DNA from: Athripsodes cinereus
Taxonomy: Eukaryota; Arthropoda; Insecta; Trichoptera; Leptoceridae
Assembly (NCBI GenBank): GCA_947579605.1
Contig: OX388329.1
Span: 29,924,693-29,988,692 of the forward strand
Direction of reading: 5' to 3'
Length of the DNA: 64,000 nucleotides
Shown here: positions 20,490 through 31,500 of the stretch, in pieces
Numbering within the stretch: the first letter of the stretch is position 1
How the letters are laid out: each line of letters begins with the position of its first letter
The notes under the pieces: generated by a model
Database searches by the model: none
The model's input: the letters and a program-made list of their open reading frames with translations, nothing else
What the model was told of the DNA's origin: nothing
Made by a program: the position numbers and the translations under genes

Positions 20490-20690
20490 TATACTGTACT
20501 CCTCACGCCGTGTCCCAAGATCGATCTATTTTTACACACTTGCTTCGCTTCCTCCACATTCATACAATTTTTCAGGCACGCACGTCAGTTCTTCTTACTC
20601 CACATACGGTGGTCCTTGAGAATATGATGCACGTTATCAAGCCACGTGGTTTTCGGACGTCTGCGCTTCCTTACACACTTTATTTCAGAC
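20490..20690 (-). pseudogene. RTE-like LINE C-terminal fragment
   Basis: The minus-strand frame reads RRRPKTTWLDNVHHILKD, then a stop, then RACLKNCMNVEEAKQVCKN. This is the TWLD/ACMRN block of the same family as 5150, 43315, 55145 and 61330. It has an in-frame stop and is truncated at the 5' side. Confidence 0.7.
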
Positions 20691-20934
20691 AAGTAAAATA
20701 TTAATTTATTCACAAACATATATAAATAATATACAATGTTACAATGGTATTAATAAGATAGTTAATACTGTGCCTCATAACAGGCATAAACTTTTACTTT
20801 TGTCATATTTTTGTTATTTTTCTCTAATATTTATTGCTATTTTTCAAATAAATATTTTGTAATGTTTCGTTAACTCTATAGTTTTACTAACATTTTATGT
20901 CAGTGATGGGTTATGCCACCGATACTTCGTCTTC

Positions 20935-21050
20935 TTTATAAAGTGCCAAGTCAGGTCCCCCCAACCTCAGCTACATATGACCCTGGCGTAGGCTTCTCTG
21001 TTCTGTGCTAGCCTGAATAGCTCTTCCACCCTCTGGATTCCCTCTGTAAA
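20935..21050 (-). pseudogene. LINE C-terminal fragment, minus strand
   Basis: The minus strand reads RVEELFRLAQNREAYARVI, the last coding block of a LINE polyprotein (a W/L-x-x-L-A-x-N/D-R-x-x-W type end). It lies head to head with the fragment at 21060. Confidence 0.5.
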
Positions 21051-21059
21051 GAGAGATGT

Positions 21060-21228
21060 TATCCAGTATAAAGATGAAGAAAATGCCATATTTGGGCCAC
21101 GTAATCCGAAATGAAAAATATGGTTTGCTCCAACTCATCTTGAAGGGAAAAATTAAGGGTAGACGCGGTGTCGGAAGGTGGTAGATGTCCTGGCTGAGAA
21201 ACACCAATCCTTAATTATTTTTATATAG
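21060..21228 (+). pseudogene. LINE C-terminal fragment, plus strand
   Basis: The plus strand reads KKMPYLGHVIRNEKYGLLQL, then LKGKIKGRRGVGR and SWLRN. This block, found in many insect RTE/BovB-type polyproteins, sits a few residues before the block at 20935-21050 in an intact element. One half is inverted relative to the other, so the copy has undergone a 5' inversion or two fragments met. Confidence 0.65.
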
Positions 21229-22074
21229 ACACTAAGAGGATAAATAGCATCTAATTACATGTTTTAAGTCTAATGACAATTCTTCACTTGTTCGAGATGC
21301 CGTGAAGATAGTATTGGTACATGGATGAACATAATTATATTCAATTGACATATAAAAATATTTGTACGACAATAAAATTATGTATGATGTATTGTATTTG
21401 TTTGTTTACATAGTAGTTACATATTATGATATGAAGTGCGTGGAAGTTTAATATCGTGAAATAACCTCCTATGAAAATTTAATATCACTCACAAAAAGGT
21501 CTTTCGCTTGTTATAATAGAGGACGAAGAATTTATTCTGTATCAAGCACCAACTTTAGTAATTTCATCTTTTTAGAGTACACACTCACACTATATTCTAT
21601 GTTTTTCATACTTATGTACACAGTATAATGATACAGTTTTTTTCGGGTGCAAATTCATTTCGTTTGACGAATTTATTTGTCGATTTTTTTCTTCGATGTT
21701 TTTATTTAATATAATAAAAACACATCGACAAACTTAGCTGATCAGAGTGTAGCTTTTTTTAAGGGGGATAAATCCATTGATTGAGTCGACGTTAATTGTG
21801 TAAAACTCCATTATATTTGATATAACGAAAACAATGGGGATAAAGCCATCAAAAATTAGGAAGTGCTGGACTTCTAACGGCTTAAACTATCCGTTTTTCC
21901 ACATAGTACTTAACTTGCTTCTTAGCATAACCACTAACTCTGTTTTTAGTCATTGTCTTCTTTGAGATGGAATAGACAGCGAGCAAAAGCTAAACATATA
22001 AATATTGTTACCTGGTTTCTTAATTTAAAAAAAACCAGAAACCAGGTGACAATAATACTAAAAATAGTTTTTTT
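21229..22074. other. AT-rich spacer with small palindromes
   Basis: Two short inverted repeats: gatgtttttattt/aataaaaacacatc near 21697-21727, and acctggtttcttaa/agaaaccaggt at 22011-22046. The gaaaccaggtgacaataata word also occurs in part near 39110 and 52160, hinting at a small dispersed family. Nothing coding. Confidence 0.35.
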
Positions 22075-22200
22075 TTTTTTTAAAGATATATCTGGGTTTT
22101 GTTTGTTATAAACCCAAATACAACCTTATATACCTTTCACAGTAAGCTACTAAAAACTTGTGTAGTAAAAGGGGTCGTGTCGTCGTATTTAAAATAAATC
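22075..22200 (-). repeat. SINE-B 3' fragment
   Basis: Minus-strand match to the tail half of SINE-B: T-run, agatatatctgggtttt, ataaacccaaatac, cctttcacagtaagct, aaaacttgtg. The tRNA-like head is missing. Confidence 0.6.
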
Positions 22201-22989
22201 ATGTGTATTTCTTTACATTAAACCATCACATTTCTTAAGAAACAACCATATTGTATTTCGTAATTAATACGGAGTCTTACAAAATAAATATCAACAAAAT
22301 ACAACAGCACATTTCTATGTCTGTTTACAATATTAAAGTACTACTTCGAAAACGTTATTTCTATAACTAATTTTTATTTATATCATCATAACAATCTGTT
22401 GGTTAGTTAATAAGGTAAGTATATATAAAACAAATAAAAATAAATTTGTGTTGAAGATTATCATGGCAATTCTTTATATCTGGCTGTTCTTCGGGTAGAA
22501 CATGTCTGGTTTTGTTGTACCAACGTTTCTGCCCACATGCTGGCGCCATTTTCAACGTAAAAATAAATTTTGTATCGCAGAGCTTTTGGATCTCAAAAGT
22601 ATGGAATGAAAGGAGCAAGAAATTTTAAGACCAATTTTGCGACAATCGAGGTGGATTTTCATCATATCGATTAAGCAACATTGTAACAAGCAAAAATATA
22701 AATATTTCTGTATTCATAGTTAACAAATTATGTAAAAAATGTATCGATGAGGATCAGCAAGTGAATATGTCACATTTATTGTATAAAAAACTTTTATGAT
22801 AATGATGAGAAGTTATTTTGGGCCTTTTACACTCGAAAAAACTTTGATTCAATGAAATTTCTTTATTTATTTATTGTATTGTTGTAATTTGAATATTTTG
22901 TCGTTTGTAAAAAAAAACTATAAAATTGCCCGACGATTCCAAGTGCCAAATCAATGGCCTACGGATGATAAGAAAGAATAAAGATGATT
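22201..22989. other. AT-rich spacer
   Basis: Nothing recognised. Confidence 0.4.
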
Positions 22990-23270
22990 CTGGATGATTT
23001 TGTTTTAATGTCGTTTAACAGTCCCTAGACCGTCTCAAGGGCGCCGATGAAAAGTTCAGTTTTCAATTTGCTTCCGAAGCTGGTGAAAGTCTAATTTTCT
23101 CTCAATAGCATCGGTTGGCTTTTCCACGTAACCGGCCCAACACCACCAAAAGCCCTCTCATTGAAGTTAGACTTACCGGCTCTATTGGGCTCAGTAAGTC
23201 TATTCACAGCCAGTTTCGAAGAGCGCAGAGGTCTTCTAATGGTCAAGTCAAGGGGACAAAGCTCTGTGAG
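22990..23270 (-). pseudogene. CR1/L2-type LINE C-terminal fragment
   Basis: The minus-strand frame reads RRPLRSSKLAVNRLTEPN, then NERAFGGVGPVTWKSQP, then an in-frame stop, then FTSFGSKLKTELF. The F-x-x-x-(A/G)-P-x-x-W-(N/K)-S-(L/Q)-P ... F-K-x-x-L-K-T-x-L-F arrangement is the end of CR1/Jockey/L2-type reverse transcriptase proteins (family knowledge). The GC content stands out from the flanks. Dead by the stop and by truncation. Confidence 0.65.
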
Positions 23271-23654
23271 GCATGATATAATTTGATGTTATTATTATTG
23301 TGTTACAAAAATAACACAGATATATAAACTTGGTTTTAGTAATAGGATTAGGTATATATATACCTAATATGATACACGAAGCAGTATCCCTTATAACAAT
23401 TACTTATGAGTGTTGTAGATGTATTATACATACTTCTACTTATATATTGGTAGATATTGTGATATCGTGTGGAGGCCTTCACTAGGTCAAGCGTTTGTAT
23501 GTAATAACAATATTATTAGGAATATAATATATACCAGTATATATGAAGTATTTACTGAATAGTTGTGTGGTCTTCCTACCAACATGGCATATGAGAATTA
23601 ATATTGGAAAACAATATTGAAAAATACTTCAGTAAAAAAAATCATAAAACAAAG
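23271..23654. other. AT-rich spacer
   Basis: Nothing recognised. Confidence 0.4.
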
Positions 23655-23850
23655 AATTGTTCTCCCACTTATTTCCGTAAGTTTTCTAGTGTTATATAAG
23701 AAACAGGTGTTCGAAAATATAAAGAAATTTTCATCTTCATTTCGGCAGCCACGCACGCTGAATGTCTTAATTTTTTTGTTGGTACAGAGATGGCAGTTTT
23801 CATGTTTATTGCATGCAATTGGTCTGCTGGCTACCCCACTTGTAAGATAG
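23655..23850 (+). repeat. Rep-A copy 3
   Basis: Plus-strand order: tctcccacttatttccgtaa, gttttctagtgtt, a spacer, cgctgaatgtcttaattttt, ttggtacagagatggcag, attgcatgcaattggtctgc, tggctaccccacttgtaaga. The nominal 77-codon frame over it is not a gene. Confidence 0.65.
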
Positions 23851-23884
23851 GTATTCCATGAATTTGACTGATAATTGATACATC

Positions 23885-24005
23885 CTTACATAATTCTTTT
23901 GCTTCCTTCACATTCATTCAATTTCTCACACATGCATGCCAGGCAGCATGGCATGCATCAAGGCACGCAGTTCTCAGATATCCGCGTTTTATCGCAGCCT
24001 CTCTT
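23885..24005 (-). pseudogene. RTE-like LINE C-terminal fragment
   Basis: The minus strand keeps the block atgtgtgagaaattgaatga then atgtgaaggaagcaaaagaa, matching ACMRN.MNV.EA..LC of the family at 20490. Very decayed. Confidence 0.5.
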
Positions 24006-24309
24006 TTAGATATATACATAAAAGATGAAAAATAAAACGTACCACGTAAAAAAATGTTAGAGAGGTGTCCTTTTCTTACACATTGACAGCACAACTTAAC
24101 TCTGTTTATTTTACTTTCACTTGATAATCAAGTGAGAGTAAACAGTGTTTTAATTTTGCATAATTTTAATATCTATATTAAAATGAACTTTCATTGTGTT
24201 TCCTCTTCGAAAATTGAAAAATTATGTTTATTTGTTATTTTATTAATTTTATTCTTCACTGTGTAGGTATTCTTTACGATATTTCAAATCAATACAAAGT
24301 ATCATAAAA

Positions 24310-24540
24310 ATATCAGTTATACAATTCAATGTACAGAGGGCAAGTTTATCGTTAGAATTCAATGTCTTCCAACTAACCCGATAATAAAATTTATTTATTT
24401 ATTTATTTATCAATTCACGGCCTGGGCCTTTTACATATAAATATTAACATAATTATAATAATGTACACAAACAGTATTGACACACACAACACATAAAATG
24501 AACAATAAAATAAGAACCACAAATGAATAAAAATTTAAAC
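24310..24540 (-). repeat. LINE or SINE 3' tail with (TTTA)n
   Basis: Contains agggcaagtttatcgttaga, tcttccaactaaccc and a (ttta)n run (24393-24415), then cacggcctgggccttttaca. On the minus strand this is a 3' UTR ending in the shared tail motif. No coding part remains. Confidence 0.45.
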
Positions 24541-25034
24541 AAATGTAGGTACATTGGGAAAACGAACGGATTTTTTTTTTTTTTTAGATTTTATATGTCA
24601 ACTTGATAATAGGTATCTTTTACATAGTTATCATCAAAATTAAAATCAATGAAGCATAGTTGGTACCTATATAAATTATAATATATAATAATTACAACCA
24701 TATGTTTGAAAAAGATATGTCTCTAAAAATCACTATCTCTATTCTATTCTAATCTATTTATCTCATTTGCTTGCGAGTGATTTAGAATTACAATTCAAAG
24801 TTGCAGGGTTTTTTTCAAAGAAACACGCAGTCTTACAACGTAGTATTATGTCAACGGTTATAATTACCTATGTAACTTTTGGTACACACTTTTACGTGAA
24901 AAACTAAATACCTAACTTATCATTTGGATTCTTCTTTCATTATGAATAAATAAATATAATATATTACAGGTACTTCTGAACTTTGATAATATGAAATACT
25001 ATTTGTACACGATACATATTATGTAGGTGCGTAC
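24541..25034. other. AT-rich spacer
   Basis: Nothing recognised. Confidence 0.4.
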
Positions 25035-25229
25035 TTAACCCTCTCAGAACCAAATTAAATAAAAGAGTCCTGGAATCATTATTTTATGTTTAATGAAAGA
25101 GAAACCCCTAATTCCATCCTAGAGTAACTATAGTTTCCGGTCCCTTTGGAGTGTTAGGTGTGTGGATTGTAGGTTTTTTTCTCATTTTGATTTATGTAGA
25201 GATTTTTCTTGAATATTGTTTGTGTTTTT

Positions 25230-25233
25230 ATTA
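25230..25233. repeat. Target site duplication ATTA, left side of Gypsy-2
   Basis: Repeated at 34607-34610, just outside the right LTR. Confidence 0.75.
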
Positions 25234-26653
25234 TGATATGCATTGCTAATTAATTATGACGGAAAACATTATGATGAATAATAATATAATATTGTTTTGT
25301 TGATACGGGAATATTTATTTCAAATAATAGAGTTCGCAAGAAAGTCTAGAAAAATCCAAATATTGATGCATCTATTTTTATGTACCTACCTATATATCTA
25401 CCTGCACTTAGATACTATTGTATGTATAAGTGAAACTTAAATAAACAATGGCAGGATTATAACTATCCCATATAACAATGAGAGTTCTGGTGACTACTCA
25501 CTTAGCCGCTGGGTAATTTTATTTTGTTGTAACTTTTTCTACAAAAATATTAATGGCTTTATGATATTCCCTTTTGTTTAACAAAGTGTTTTGTTTTTAC
25601 ACCTGTTTAATAATAATGACTAATGTCCGCGCTAGGTATAGTAATATTTTAATTGTAATTTATTTTGTATGATTTTTTGATATGATGTATGTGATAATAC
25701 ATTATGAGAGATCCTAAAATATACCTAACCTGTGTAAATATTGCATATAGTAAATAATTGAGTAAAAGAAATGTTTAAATATGTAAAAATGTAAATAATA
25801 TAGTAGGTAGTTAATATTTACTAGTACGGAAAGAATTAATTTTATTATAATTATATAGATGTGTCCATCCAATGATTAATTGTATCACTGATTCATTGTA
25901 TCTAATAAATATCTATCAAGTCACACGACTTATGGGATATTGTCATTATATTGAAAAATATAATTTGGATTTAATATCTGGCATTGAGATAGGTATAAAG
26001 AAAGTTTTGCATATTTAAAAACAAAAGTAATAATAAACTTGATTAAGGACGTATGTAAATAATTGGATATTATAAGAAATAATAATGTTTGATATGTAAA
26101 TAATTGCTTGTTGATACACCGAGGTGTACACTAATAATATTTAATGATTTCAATAATATATTGTGACGATATGTTACAATTGAGATTTGTTGTATATTTA
26201 AAGTAGATCGAGTATGTAAAGTATCGGTAGGTATAGGATCAAACTTTATGGTAATCTTAGAGTCATAACTATTGTTTTAAAATTCTACGATACCTATGTA
26301 TATCAAAAGAACATGAAAATGTATTTAATTAAATTAATTGTTGTTTAGAGATGTAGATATCTAGGTGAAAATTGATTGTAAATAATTTTGCATATGTTAA
26401 GATAAGTTATGTATTTGTTCCATAATTCAAATGTATGTAAATAATCTTGTTTGATAATTATCTTCCGAAAAACGTCTGTACCTTCAAGAAAGAAGAAACA
26501 TCGTATTTTAATCATTTTAATATTCTTCATATTATGATAAAGCAATCAAATTTAAAATACATGCTATTTTATACTGCCATTGAAGAAAAGTACAAGGACA
26601 TAGAAGAAGACAGAACAATTTTATTTCTGTCTCTGTCTGCCGCCCCGGAGAAC

Positions 26654-26660
26654 TATATAA
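26654..26660 (+). promoter_or_regulatory. TATA box of the Gypsy-2 LTR promoter
   Basis: TATATAA within a GC-richer stretch (ccgccccggagaactatataagcc). Initiation would fall near 26685, so transcripts would start in this LTR. An identical box is at 33925-33931 in the 3' LTR. Confidence 0.6.
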
Positions 26661-27199
26661 GCCAGCGCAGTTCAAGGACGAGAGTTCAGAAGTTTTTCAA
26701 CATCCGTGCGCGTAACACCGATATAGTACTCGCCTTGTCTGCTAGGTATTTACGATATACAAATACCTAAGTGAGAAGTGATTCATTGGAAAGTGAGAAA
26801 TAAATTGAAAAGTGAATTTCATTATTATCATCTGAGACTATTTTTTTAATTTGATTGCAATATCATATATTCGACGAGTGATTAATAGACTATTGATAAA
26901 ATAGTCCATTGTGAAGTTGTTCATCGGGAACAATATTTGTGCACTGCAACTGGACTCTTCGTGACACATATAATAGACATTGTGTTAATTGTACTACAAT
27001 CGCTGAGGGTCGCGCCCTCGCGTTTAGCCAGCGCAACGAAGAAGTAATTGTTTTTTATTTATAATTTTTGTACATTACTTATATTCTATTACTATATGAT
27101 AATAGTACTTACATGTGTTTTTTTTTTACTGTGTGAACACGTCAGTGTTATTGTTTGTGTTTATTTTGCATTGGTCCATGCATATAATTTATTCCCTTG

Positions 27200-27205
27200 A
27201 ATAAA
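27200..27205 (+). terminator. AATAAA polyadenylation signal in the Gypsy-2 LTR
   Basis: cccttgaataaatcg, about 515 bp after the expected start. It is used in the 3' LTR, where the same signal is at 34471-34476. Confidence 0.5.
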
Positions 27206-27335
27206 TCGTATTTATAATTATAAATAATATTTTTTTTATTTTGTATATTAGTACCCACCTACTTAAGAGGAACTTTTCTTGTAACGTGGCCCCCAAGCTA
27301 GCCGTGGCAAGGTACTACCACGGGAGCTCACGTTA

Positions 27336-27446
27336 TATTGGCGGTCCCAACGTGGTGGATTTAGCGAAAAAATACCTATTATCGGTATAATCGCTAAAAC
27401 GAACCTGATTATTTGTGTTATTGTTTTATATAATTAATCGTTCAAA
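27336..27446 (+). other. Gypsy-2 leader with primer-binding site
   Basis: Three bases after the LTR comes TGGCGGTCCCAACGTGG, resembling a tRNA-Lys-type site (TGGCGCCCAACGTGG) with small differences. The primer identity is inference. The leader is only 111 bp. Confidence 0.55.
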
Positions 27447-28505
27447 ATGTTTCCTCTTATTGTGGGTGGTGCAACTATAGGCATCGGTGGATTTTTATTA
27501 TTGTTTAAATATGTATTTATGTCTGTCGTATCTCGTGAGGACTTAAGGAGTTCGGGAAGAACTACCACGGAGTCCGAGGAAAATACAAATACGTCCAGAA
27601 GTCAACAAGAACAGGAGATTCAAACGATACAACGAGAAGTCATATATGTTATGAACGAAAGGAGGGACGGCGTTCCGATGACTTTCGAGGGGAGGCCCGA
27701 AGAATCACCAGATAAATTCATTAGGTACTGTGAGACCTATTTCAGAAAAGTAGATATACATGAAGATGACCGTGTTGCAGAAGTAGCTAAAAAGCTTAAG
27801 GGATCGGCTCAGTTTTGGTGGCAGAGAACAGGAAGTAACCATTTTAGGTGGCACGTATTTAAAAGTCTCTTTTTAGCAAGATACACCGGTGAGGAATACA
27901 GGACGGCCCTTAAATCACATATCTTGACAAATGAACAAGGCATTCGTGAGTCAGGAATTGCATTTCTCGAAAGAAAGGCACGGGTATATTCCAACGTGTA
28001 TGGGGATAAACCTTGGAAACACGCATTACTTCTTCGTACTGTCGGACTTATGACTTTGAAATATCGTGAAAGGATCGGAAGGAACGTCGGGAGTAGTTTT
28101 GATGAATTATGGACAAAAGTGAAGGACATTGACTCGCCAATCGAAGCTCTTTATCAAGAAACAACACACAGGGAGGAGAGAGAAGATGAACCGATGGAAA
28201 GAGGCAATAACAATGTGCAACACAATACGAGACGGAACGGACAGTACCCACGGTACAACGGAAATAACTCTCGGAATAACGGACGCAATTATCGTAACTA
28301 TCGAAATAACGGACGCAATCACAACTCCTGGAACAATGAACAAAACTCGCAAAGCTTTCAGTATAACGGACAAAACACTCAGCATAACGGACAAGATTCT
28401 CAACGAAACGTACAGAATTCTCAATCTAATAATCGGCCTTTAAACGGACAACGCCCGGGTCAAGGACAGTTCGGACCTCGTCCAACCCAAGGGCACCGCG
28501 ATTAA
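27447..28505 (+). CDS. Gypsy-2 gag, N-terminal hydrophobic segment and no zinc knuckle
   Basis: 352-residue structural protein. Residues 2-20 (FPLIVGGATIGIGGFLLLF) are strongly hydrophobic and followed by a Lys, like a membrane anchor or uncleaved signal; this is unusual for an insect Gypsy Gag. Residues about 75-235 form the retrotransposon Gag core (FEGRPEESPDKFIRYCE, KKLKGSAQFWWQR, LFLARY). From about 245 the chain is rich in Asn, Arg, Gln and Gly with NGRNYRNYRNNGRN-type repeats, probably the nucleic-acid-binding part in place of the absent CCHC knuckle. The frame stops at 28503-28505, 60 bases after the slippery heptamer. The start ATG is the first in the transcript leader. Confidence 0.88.
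   Translation: MFPLIVGGATIGIGGFLLLFKYVFMSVVSREDLRSSGRTTTESEENTNTSRSQQEQEIQTIQREVIYVMNERRDGVPMTFEGRPEESPDKFIRYCETYFRKVDIHEDDRVAEVAKKLKGSAQFWWQRTGSNHFRWHVFKSLFLARYTGEEYRTALKSHILTNEQGIRESGIAFLERKARVYSNVYGDKPWKHALLLRTVGLMTLKYRERIGRNVGSSFDELWTKVKDIDSPIEALYQETTHREEREDEPMERGNNNVQHNTRRNGQYPRYNGNNSRNNGRNYRNYRNNGRNHNSWNNEQNSQSFQYNGQNTQHNGQDSQRNVQNSQSNNRPLNGQRPGQGQFGPRPTQGHRD
28439..28445 (+). promoter_or_regulatory. -1 ribosomal frameshift site U_UUA_AAC (Gypsy-2)
   Basis: cct ttA AAC is read in the gag frame as Pro-Leu-Asn, so the heptamer T TTA AAC obeys X_XXY_YYZ exactly. The pol frame (-1) is closed by a stop at 28430 and open from 28433 on, so the overlap begins just before the slip site. Downstream, cccgggt (28454) can pair with acccaaggg (28485) in a bulged stem. 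Confidence 0.85.
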
Positions 28506-28576
28506 GAGATACGGCCACCATCGAAGAACCCCACCCAGACGAAGAGCCAGCAGTACAGACAGTTATTGTCGAAGCG

Positions 28577-31500
28577 ATGATACACTCGGATGGTGAAGGA
28601 AGAGGAAATAGGAGTCTCCAGAGTGAACATAGCGTGGATACCACATCCCACGGACATATCCAAGTGGAGGATATGCATGTTCCAAGGAGGCTGCCTGTAG
28701 AAGACTTCGATGCCATTGAAGTTGAAGTAACTCCTGAGTGTAATATCATCACCAACCCTGGGCGTGTCGTTCTTCCTAAGATAAGAATAGAAATAAGCGG
28801 CAAGGAGCGAATTGCATTGGTGGATTCAGCGTCATCCCACAACCTTATCAAGTTATCCCTGGTAGAGGGAAATGTACAAAATACATCCATAAAAAAATTG
28901 CAGTTGGCAAATTTCGGTACGCGTATGGATGTACATGGAACGATTTCATTGAGGATGCAGGTACAGGAGGCAATAATGGAGGAGGAGTTTTTGGTATCAG
29001 AAGATCTCCGGGAAGACATAATTCTTGGCATAGAATGGTTGGCTAAACATCAGGCAGTTTTGGACCTGTATCGAGGATGTTTACATTTTGGAAGAGAGGA
29101 ACGGATGACAACGCACCTTTTGCCAGTAAGAAGAGCTGGTATCGATTCAAGAAAAGTAGAGTTTCCAGAACTACCAGCCACATTGTCCAGGACCGAACAT
29201 GAAGAGCTGAACGAGATTCTGGATGAGTTTAAAGATATCTTCTTGCCATATGCGGGACCTGCGCCGTTACAACCTCACACCATCACACTGCGGGATAATG
29301 CACCTATTAGACTTCCACCTTATAAGCTGTCAGATGCTAAGAAACGTAACCTATACTCCCAACTAGAGGGAATGCTGGCAGATGGAGTAATTGAGGCAAG
29401 CAGATCTCCGTACAGCTTTCCAATCGTTATGGTTCCCAAGAAAGGCAAAGACGAATATAGATTTTGTGTAGATTACAGAAAATTGAATGACGTCACCGAA
29501 GATGCAGCTTCTCCCTTGCCTATCATTCATGAAACACTGAAAGACTTGGGTAATGCAAAGTTATTCTCAACAATAGATTTACAGAAGGGATACTGGCAGG
29601 TGCCAATGGATGAAGATTCCAAGGTTTATACTGCGTTCACCACACCTGATGGCGCGTCGTATCAATTTAAAGTTATGCCTTTTGGTTTGAAGGGTTCTCC
29701 TCGAACCTTTCAGAAGATCATGTCGCAGGAAGTGCTTGCAGGTTACTTACGAGAATTTGTATTTGTTTACTTAGACGATCTGATAATATATTCACCAGAT
29801 TGGGAGTCACATAAACGTCATCTACGGTTGGTTATGGAAAGATTACAACAGTATAGTCTTCGAGGTGCGGCCGATAAATGTAAACTTGTCACCAAGGAAA
29901 TAGACTACCTGGGCCATGTTGTAACAGCTTCCGGAAACCAGGCACAAAAGGTTCACGAGATTAGCGTAATGGACACTCCTGTCCCAACAACCAGAAAACA
30001 ATTACGCGCTTTTCTAGGTTTATGCAACTGGCTGCGGGAGTATATACCTCGTTTTTCTGAATTAGCAGCACCACTTACGGATTTGTTAAGTGTAAAAAGA
30101 CCATTTAAATGGAATACACGTGCTAACCAAGCAATGGAGCGTATCAAGGTTGAGATGACTAAGCCAAAGACCCTATGCAGACCTGATTTTACCCGAAAGT
30201 TTATTTTACAAACGGACGCAAGCATGCTGGGTGTTGCAGCAGTATTATTTCATGAACGTTCAGATGGTGGTAGAGATGTTATCTCTTATGCAAGTGCTCG
30301 TTTTACTGACGCTGAGCGAAAATGGCACTCCAATGAGCAAGAAGCATGGGCCGCAGTGTGGGCCATCAAAAGATACCGTGCCTTCTTAGAAGGTAGACAT
30401 TTTATCTTGAGGACCGACAACAGAGCCTTAACATGGTTGGACAGCGCCAAGGATGAACGAGCCAAGTTTACAAGGTGGGCATTGCTTCTTCAAGAATATA
30501 ATTTCACCATTGAACATTGTCCCGGCGAGAAGAATCAACTTCCGGATTATCTTTCACGTAGCCCCGAGCGAGTTCTTACTTACCCAGATACGGAAATTAG
30601 TAGAGCCATGTATCCAGCAGTACACCAGGAAGGCTGGAAGACAGGATCCAATGTTCCACAAGTGATGCATATTGAAGATGAATTAGGATCGTCACCTCAA
30701 CATCAAGCTACCAGTGACGAAGATATTACCATAGGATTAGCAGATAAAGTGCGTATGGCTCAGAGATCTGATGTTAGGGTTATGAGGCTCATCAGTAGCT
30801 TAGAGCATCAAGTTTCGGCGGACAATTCCAATCCCAATACAGAAAATCAATTTTATCGATTACGTGACGGTTGCCTTTATCGTGCTATGGAAGATGGTGA
30901 GACAGAGAAAATTATCGTACCTAAATTTATGATCTCGAAAGTTATCAAAAATTATCATAATGGGTGTCGAGCAGGACATCCTGGAGAGAAAGAGACGATC
31001 AGAGCTGTCCGACAATACTATTTATGGTCCGGAATGAACAGTGATATACGGCGATACGTAAAAAGATGCATGGTGTGCGCTAAAGCAAGAGCTTTGCCCA
31101 ACCGTCCACATGCTTCCTTAGGAGCATACCAAGCACAGCATGCTTTTGAAATTGTAGCAGTAGATTTAATGGGGCCTTATCCACGATCATTGAAAGGAAA
31201 CAAGTGTCTACTGGTAGTCACCGATATGTTTTCCAAGTGGGTGGAAGCATTTCCAATAAAGACTGGACAAGCATCTCAAATCGTAAGGATCCTGGAAACG
31301 GAAGTATTCTCACGATATGGTTATCCTAGGGCCATACTCTCAGATAATGGACGACAATTTATACATAGATCATGGAAGTTGGCCATCGAGCGTTGGCAAT
31401 GCCAACATTGGACCACTGCAGTTTACCATGCCAGAGCGAACATAACGGAGAGAAGAAACCAGGAAATCAAGAAGGGATTAAGAATTCATCTTCTAAATAG

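Larger units (their letters stand above)
25234..27335 (+). repeat. Gypsy-2 5' LTR, 2,102 bp
   Basis: Starts TGATATGCATT, ends GAGCTCACGTTA. The last 60 bases fold: taacgtg pairs with cacgtta, and ccgtgg with ccacgg inside. The end is defined by the last base shared by both LTRs and by the ATTA duplication; the non-canonical ...TTA end means the border may be off by a base or two. The 107-codon frame 26447-26770, present in both LTRs, has no recognisable domain and overlaps the promoter. Confidence 0.88.

Noticed and set aside
26447..26770. 107-codon frame in both Gypsy-2 LTRs (33718-34041)
   Set aside because: Runs through the TATA box and likely start region; no domain. Probably chance in the U3/R region.
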